Source: Bactrocera neohumeralis (Eukaryota > Arthropoda > Insecta > Diptera > Tephritidae). Taken from it: a stretch of 64,000 nucleotides of DNA. Shown here in pieces: positions 57,690 to 64,000 of this stretch. The stretch is taken from NCBI RefSeq assembly GCF_024586455.1, contig NC_065921.1, positions 66,155,528 through 66,219,527 of the forward strand, in the 5' to 3' direction. The position numbers and the translations under genes were made by a program. The number at the start of each line of letters is the position of its first letter. The stretch's first letter is position 1. The notes beneath the pieces were generated by a model. The model made no database searches and was not told the origin of the DNA. It saw nothing but the letters and a program-made list of their open reading frames with translations.

Positions 57690-58270
57690 TAGCTATGTTC
57701 TCCGAACGGTTGTCTCCTGAACAATGCGTACCTCAGGTGCGGAGATCCCCGATTCCCAAAACTCCAGATGGATGTCGACAAAGGAAAGAAGCGGACTGGA
57801 TTATCGGACCAAACTTCGGTGGAAATTGCGATCCTTCAAACTGTGTCGCCTACAACCACATCTTCACTGCAACGGGAGCAGGTTGCAGTGGTTGTAGTCT
57901 ACTGCCAAGCCAGGTGTACAGAGCGCGTGGGTCAGGGTCAGGGTCCTTGAAGACTTGAACCAAAAAAGCATTGTGAGTATGAATAAAGGAACAAGAACTC
58001 TTCGCTCTTATGTGCAGGTGAATGAGGGTTTCAAATCTGGTATCAAGAGAGAGCCCCGGAAGAAACCAAGCAAGAAGGGATTGAAGGAAAACGCGGGGTG
58101 GCGGTCCGCTATGTAAACGAGTCAAAGGCAAGTCCAACATGAAGAAAGAGGAGGTAGAAAGGTCGGCTTGTTCCAGAGAGCTGATGGAAAACGGCCGGGA
58201 ACATTTCGATACTTATAACTGGGGCAATGCCTCGGATGCAACGTTGGCGAATGGCAGCTTTTTAATGAGG
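57690..58270 (+). other. GC-rich degenerate coding-like segment, unrecognised
   Basis: Three plus-strand frames each carry long open stretches with frame changes: for example KGKKRTGLSDQTSVEIAILQ with TVSPTTTSS at about 57780-57875. The plus strand is polar and purine-rich (58000-58180), unlike flanking AT-rich DNA. I suspect a decayed retrotransposon ORF1 but cannot name the family. The minus-strand frame 58140-57850 is probably a shadow. Confidence 0.3.
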
Positions 58271-59972
58271 TAAAATGAGTAGTCATAGCTATTATTTTAT
58301 CGGAATGTACTCAAGTTGCCTAACATATCCGACTAGATGAAAAAAACAACTCAAACCCTGTGCTTAAGAACTTCTACACTTCACTTGCTTTTAGCAATCC
58401 CGGTGGTTTGATTTCTACTAATAATAGGAAGAAAAATTACTGACACTGAGAACTTAGTGAGATTTCTTATATTCTTTAATCCATTATTAGTAAGTCAACT
58501 AACGTATACTATTTATTTATTAAATGTACATTATTTACCGGAATTTAATAAAAATAAGAAGGTGAAGTATGGCAAACAGTCAGCTCAAGTTTCGAACGGA
58601 CCTGGATTTTATTTCCACGCTGTGACTCCTACCAAAATTATTACTGAATGAAGAAGAGCAGTTATCAGTTTGAGTGTTCAATGAAATTAAGGCGTTGTTT
58701 TCTTCTAGTAGGTAAAGAAGAACCGTTAGCATCAACTCAGGTTTATTTTTTCGTATTCGGCGTCGAATTTTTTTAAAGAATTTGTGGTTATGAGTTCCTT
58801 CTGTTTGACGACTAGCAGCCTCCGTCCATAAGTTCTTTTAAAATAATTTGAAATACGCAGTTGACTGTGAGAGCAATGAAAAAACAACATGAGGGTTAAT
58901 CTCATATAAGGTATTTGGACCACCCTTTTTACCACTCAGCGACCTAGGCAAGCCTATGCATATGTAAATACGACTGTATGCATAAATATTCGTCTATCTG
59001 TAATTCTTTGAAATAGCTGCGAGCCGTAAGTGGTCTCTTGCGGTCTTAAATATATGCATACATATGTACGTACCCTCATAGGTATGTATTGAAACCATTT
59101 CGAGCATTTTTGACTTTCTGATACATTTTATTTTCTTGTTGTTGCTGTGTATATTTCAATCGATTGCTTATTCAGTGCGTTCGAGCGCATTTGATCGCTA
59201 TTTATATATGTACATACATACATATGTACATATGTCACCATGCGCCCATCCAAGCTCATTATGGGCTTCGCTGTGTCTTTGGGCGTTTTCTTGCAATGAT
59301 TTCATTTTTTTCAATTTTTTTGTTTTAATTTTTTTATTTATTTGCTCCAGGTATGCGATCACTTATTTTTTAAGTTAAATAAATTTTTTTACATTTATTT
59401 TTGTTTTTTTTTGGAGTCGCCGACATTTTTGGTGACTTTATTGGCAATTCGCTGTCGCAACATCGTTACGTTTCGGCTCATCACATTTTCGTATTGTTTG
59501 TAGTGTTTTTGTTTTTATAACGCTTTGAAATTCTAACACCGTTGCACTGCCATTTGTCGGCGCATTGCCTCTTCGTAGGCCGAAAATGGTGTTGTGGCTC
59601 ATAAAGTTTACGAGCTTTTGGTTTCGGGTTGCCCATTTACTGCCTCAAAGGTATTTCATACATTAACTAGAGCTTTCAGTATTTTTTTGCTTCAAATTTT
59701 TTTGTGTTGAATTATAAAACAATATAATTTTTCCAATTCGTTGGCACATAAATGAAATGCCTAGATTTCAAACAGGGCTTGCGGGTTGGTTGATTTATGG
59801 CTTCAGTTTGACTGTTAAATACAAATTGAGAAATAGAGCGGTAATAAAGGTAAGTATTTTGTGATATTTTATTGGAGTTTTAATATTGAAGTTGAATAAT
59901 AAAATGCTGGTGTGTGCCGGAATATCAAAAAAAGAATTGTGTCTTTATTGTTATTGGAGGCGCATTGTTATA
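58271..59972. other. Unassigned AT-rich DNA
   Basis: tacatacatacatatgtaca at about 59210-59232; T-rich tracts at 59290-59420; a GC-richer patch at 59410-59650. No gene or element recognised. Confidence 0.5.
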
Positions 59973-61150
59973 ACGGGTGATTCAAGTAGAGGTACTTTCT
60001 TCAGCCATTTTTTAACAGGTTACGCGTGAGTCGTCTCAAGCTGTCATGTTATTTTTGTTCAGTCAAATGTATTACGAAAATTCACGTTCTGTAAAGAATG
60101 TGTTTCGGGCGCATTGCCCAACTTATGGTGAACATAATTGGCCTACTGAGCTTACTGTTCGCAACACAATCACCCAACTTGAGACCCAGCAGTCATTATT
60201 AGATAATATTCCACCGAATGAACCACGTCCAGCACATAGTAAAGAAAATATAGCAGCCGTAGCTGAAGACCGTGAAGAGTCGATTTGGTGCCGTTCGCAG
60301 CAACTCGAGCTGATGTATGAAACGATTAGACTCATTTTACGAGATCTTAAAATGAAATCGTACAAAATACAGCTTGTGCAAGAACTGAAGCCATTCGACC
60401 TTCTCAAACGACATCGCTTCGCTCTGAGGGCTTTTGAAAAGTTCCAAGAAAATCCGACGTTTTTGACCCAAATTTTGTTCAGCCATGAGGCCCATTTCTG
60501 GATCATTGGGTATGTTAACAAGCAAAATTGCCGCACTTGGGTCAAAGAGCAACCTGAAGAGATTCAAGAGTTGCCATTTCGAAAAGACAACGGTTTGCTG
60601 TCATTTGTGTGCCGGTAGAATCATCGGTCCATATTTCTTCAACAATAATGCTGGTAAGAAAGTAAACGTCAATTGGCGACCGTTAGCGCGCCATGATAAC
60701 CCACTATTTGATGCCTTAAATTGAAGCGCCTGATTTCGGCGACATTTGGTTTCAATAAGACGGCGCCACTTCCCACAAATTGCATCAATCAATCGAATTA
60801 TTGAAAAACACTTCGTGAGCAGATAATTTCATGTTTTAGGCTGGCCGATTGGCCGTTAGACTTTCTGACTGGCGATATGTAAAGTTTAAACACCAAATCC
60901 CGCTCCGATTGAGCCCTTAGAGCAAAATATCACGCCTGTCATTCGCCAGTTACCAGTCGAAATGCTTGAACGAGTCATCGAGAATTGGACTCAACGAATG
61001 GACCATCTGAAACGTAGCCGCGGCCAACATTTGAAAGAGATAATCTTCAAAAAATAAATGCCAAAGGATATTCCTTCGAGTGATGATAAACATTTCCCAC
61101 TAAATTTGAAGTTGCTCTGTTTTTTCTTTTAAAAAGTAGAGAATTTTGAA
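59973..61150 (+). mobile_element. Tc1/mariner-like element, near-complete but dead
   Basis: The left end is about gggtgattcaagtagaggta at 59975-59994; the right end is about aaaaagtagagaattttgaa and actgatcact at 61131-61162, a weak inverted match. The transposase frame 60046-60618 starts MLFLFSQMYYENSRSVKNVF, has the helix-turn-helix region (VAEDREESIWCRSQQLEL, TIRLILRDLKMKSYKIQLVQ), and then FSHEAHFWIIGYVNKQNCRT, where the first catalytic Asp (normally FSDEAHFW) is His. After 60590 the frame shifts (RIIGPYFFNNNAGKKVNVNW). The second box reads FN*DGAT with a stop just before the Asp, and the third is lost. Its best relative here is 41576-42265. Confidence 0.88.
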
Positions 61151-61162
61151 ACTGATCACTCT

Positions 61163-62972
61163 TTACAAATGAGACGTCCGTCTGCATACTGTGCTGTATT
61201 TATGAAACTATAGGTCAACGAAACTTGATACTTGATAGATTTGCTTGGAGTACTTTTGATTTTTGATACTTGTTCCAGTTTTAAGCTAATTTCCTTATGG
61301 ATCCCTCCATCCAGTTATGCCCTATAAGAGGTTTTAAGAGGGCCAAACAAGAGTGTCACGCTTGTCATTAACGTGTTAAGGGATATACAAGTAATACGAG
61401 CTGGTTTCAAATTTCACTGCAGACTTCTACTTTATTTCAGTGTTATTATTTGTAAAACCGTAAAACATTCAATAAGTCGAAGGTAGTCCTGTAGAAAAAT
61501 TTCTTTCTACATTGACAATTCAAAGAGATCATCAGTGTCGCTATTAAGTTAGCTCCAAGTTCCCAAGGGTGTTACCATTCGATAGTCAAAGGCAATGTCT
61601 TTTTTCGGATCAACAGTTTGAAATTTGACTATAATATGTTGAAACATGTAGTCCTTTTCGCAATTGTCGATGCACCTTTTCGAAACTTTTTAGCGACAAC
61701 ATTACTTGTATTATACTCGTAGTATCATGGTCTAACATTAAACGTTCCTTGAACGGATATAGTAAAAACATAAAATGTTGTCGGGATTTTAAGATATCTA
61801 ACTATGATGTAGATATCGAAAGTCGATATTGTAGACCAGTTCTATTTGACAAAAAATAGGTAGATAAGTTTGTGCAAAGGTTTCAAGGGGCTGTCAGACG
61901 TAAACTTTAGCCATCATTAAAAATATTTGAAGATCAGGAAATTCGTACTAGAATGATGAAATTGGTCAAAATGTGACGAATGGAGCTCGGTACTGAATTG
62001 TCTGAACAGAGAGGGTGATTAAGTGGAGTCAGTAACGTCCAATGAGAAAAGTATCAAAAATGTTGCTGGACTTTTGACTAGGCTGTGCAAATATGGCGAT
62101 GAGGAACAAATACGAATGCTAATACGCGAATTAAATTATTCTCATTTTAGTCGAAATACACCAAATCGAATTACTTGGAAATTAGACTGCAGGTGTTGCC
62201 GTAAGCACACTCTTATCCGTTTCAGCATTCCACCGAACAACTTTGCAGTTATGGATATCTTTGGTGTATGTATTTTTACCTCCACGGAAACTAGACTCCA
62301 TCGATACCAATGGCAACTGTTTGCATTTATTTGCTTACTTGTTTGTTTGCTATTATATTTATTTATATTGCTGCTGCCAATCGAATTTTATTGCCGTCAA
62401 ATACTTGGAAACAAATTGCTGATTTATATTGCAGTTTTATTAGTTGGTTACGGTAGATTTGCTTGAAATATAAATAAAAACTTTGGACACGAAAAATGCG
62501 GCAGAAATTTATTTACCGTTACACTGCATATAACTTAAACACAGCCCCGTCCATGGTATGGAGAAATCTATGTTTTGGAAGGGTTGACATAAATATGTGT
62601 GTATACGGTACGTTTGTAATTTATGACTTAGTCGTGTGCATAAAGTTCGTATCTAGCTTCAGTGGTGCTCAGCATAGTGACATTTTACTTAATAGAGTTT
62701 TCGTCTCGATACAAACCGTCATCTATTTAAAAGATAACATGTTTTTCAACAAGAAAAATCTTACCAAATATGATTATAAAAAGCTATATACTCTTATACC
62801 GATTTATTCGATACGAGTATTAGATTGTGACACACTCCGCTCTAGGAATAACAAAACATTATCTCCTTAAGCATAACCTGCACTGATACCAGATCACAAC
62901 CTTATCCAGCTGATCTGATGTGCGATTTTTACCTATCCTTGTTACTTGTATTTTATTTAAAATGTGATAAAT
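61163..62972. other. Unassigned DNA with two open frames
   Basis: Two longer frames lie here: 62023-62466 (147 codons but starting GTG, with a hydrophobic stretch around residues 98-120) and 62496-62870 (ATG start, 124 codons). Neither has a motif I recognise, a convincing start plus splice context, or similarity to the elements in the window. They are noted but not called as genes. Confidence 0.4.
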
Positions 62973-62976
62973 ACGT

Positions 62977-64000
62977 GGTTTGTTCAAAAAACATGGCGAC
63001 TTTTGTATTTCTTAAAGAAGTGTATATTTATTCATCATTATCTATTTTGTCCCCTTTAAAGTAATCACCCACAGTTAAATTGCAACTCTCTCAGAGTTTT
63101 ATCAAATCTTCAAAACACTTAAAAACGTGATTTTTTGCGATCTTGTTAACTCTTGTTTAGGCTGCGCTGGCTAGGTCATGTAGTCCGAATGGAAGAAAAC
63201 ACTCCAGCTTTGAAAGTATTCGAGCAGTGCCCTTTGGTGGAAACAGACGAAGAGAAAGACTTCCCCACCGTTGGAGAGATCAGGCGAAGAGGGCCTGGCT
63301 GCATTTGGTAACTCGAATTGACGCCAAATAGCAGAAAGAGGAAACGGATGGCGCGCTCTTTTTAACTCGGCTATAACCGCGTAAGCTGTGTTCACGCCAG
63401 TAAAGAAGAAGAACAAGTTTAGCTCTTCTTTCGATGCTATCTCCTAGCGTAGCGTCGTCCTTTCATGTCCTTTACAGTTTTATGAATAAAAAAAGTTACA
63501 GGGGGCCAAGTCTGGGAAATACGGTGATCACGACACCATTAAGGTTGCTTTTTGACCAAATATTCGCGCAGAAGCAAGGGTGTTATCATGGTGCACAACA
63601 CAATTTTGGTTATTCCACACATCCGGGCATTTGTGGCGTATTGCTTTATGCAAATTGCGCATAAGTTGCAGGCTATATTCCTTTTGACCGTAAGATCCTT
63701 TGGCAAGAACTATAGTTGGACGACACCCCTGCAATCGAAGAAAATTGTTAGCAAAACCTTCACTTTCGATCTAACTCTTCGTGCTTTTTTCTCTCTTGGC
63801 TTATGCGGCAACATTCATTGGAATGAGTAAGCTTTGGTTTCTACGTTATAACCACAAACCCATTATTCGTCACCTGTTATGAGCCTCTGATAAGAGGATG
63901 GAGTCATATGAAGAAGTTCACGCAAGTGAGTAAAGTTCTCTGATCGCCATTCACTTGGGAGTGGCCGGAAGCGATTATTTTACATATGGCGCAAGCAGCT
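62977..64000 (-). mobile_element. Mariner element G, interrupted by a LINE and cut by the window edge
   Basis: The end at 62977 reads gtttgttcaaaaaacatggc, typical of one mariner lineage, followed by C-terminal coding remnants to 63148. After a LINE insert the minus strand continues: TVKDMKGRRYA near 63470, a decayed third box near 63530, and VWNNQNCVVHHDNTLASARI (second catalytic Asp in HHDN) at about 63620-63560. QKEYSLQLMRNLHKAIRHK precedes it, with KVKVLLTIFFDCRGVV further upstream near 63730. Frames are broken. The transposase N-terminus lies beyond 64000. Confidence 0.85.
63150..63418 (+). mobile_element. Alpha LINE 3' end inserted in mariner G
   Basis: RLRWLGHV-type text (gctgcgctggctaggtcatg), ENTPALKVFE and a decayed NW.R tail, then the LINE end ctcggctataaccgcgtaag and an (aag)n-type tail at 63403-63413. 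The short direct repeat gtttag occurs just before (63156-63161) and just after (63416-63421) the fragment, a candidate target duplication. The mariner reading resumes on the other side. Confidence 0.8.

Noticed and set aside
62023..62466. 147-codon frame with a hydrophobic stretch
   Set aside because: It begins at GTG, no suitable ATG precedes the main part, and nothing in it is recognisable. It may be chance or a decayed exon; not enough to call.
62496..62870. 124-codon ATG frame
   Set aside because: No recognised motif, biased amino-acid composition typical of AT-rich chance frames, and no splice context.
1..64000. A defence system, biosynthetic cluster or other new multi-gene system
   Set aside because: No set of intact neighbouring genes exists here; recognisable coding sequence is almost entirely decayed transposons.

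Overview
The window looks like nuclear DNA of a fly, most likely a true fruit fly (Tephritidae, Bactrocera-like). This is inferred from AT-rich DNA full of CATA/TACATA microsatellites, from several mariner/Tc1 lineages, from R1/Jockey-superfamily non-LTR retrotransposons, and from a dispersed repeat family with a 'gtccgtctgtctgtctg' core that I associate with tephritid genomes. There are no bacterial-type operons, rRNA, CRISPR or confident tRNA genes. I find no host gene that I can name. The one host-like coding candidate is a short open exon at 46243-46396 ending in a strong splice donor.

Nearly all recognisable coding sequence is dead transposable element. Mariner-like elements lie at 1-430, 776-2193, 21228-22513, 24770-25655, 40073-40948 and 62977-64000. 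Four degraded members of another IS630/Tc1-like family lie at 23990-24590, 28235-29120, 41576-42265 and 59973-61150. One LINE family (called alpha here; RT tail with a LLYGAEAW motif) has copies at 640-775/2194-2565, 10616-10755, 17094-17690, 54726-55380 and 63150-63418. LINEs with a C-terminal RNase H domain or zinc-knuckle-like tail lie at 6983-7800, 12265-13050, 43383-43870, 46500-46990 and 49005-49490. R1-like LINEs lie at 18690-22575 (split by a mariner) and 44707-45165.

Non-coding repeats: at least eight copies of repeat A, whose ends resemble Helentron-associated (DINE-1/HINE-like) elements; two MITEs with clear inverted repeats (32407-32952, 53378-53531); two copies of a hairpin-forming SINE-like repeat; two copies of repeat C; one long repeat D with internal sub-repeats; a possible hAT-like remnant; and a small degenerate tandem array at 51196-51520.

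The first 2.5 kb is a readable insertion history: an alpha LINE was hit by a mariner at a TA, the mariner later received repeat A in a T tract, and the LINE separately received a SINE-like insertion with a 13-bp target duplication. The most interesting functional hint is a CTCF-core-like sequence in the subterminal region of the mariner lineage at 776-2193 and 40073-40948, with a palindromic variant in the related copy at 21228-22513. The long stretches between elements hold only short, unconvincing reading frames, with some GC-richer element-free patches that could be conserved intronic or regulatory DNA.
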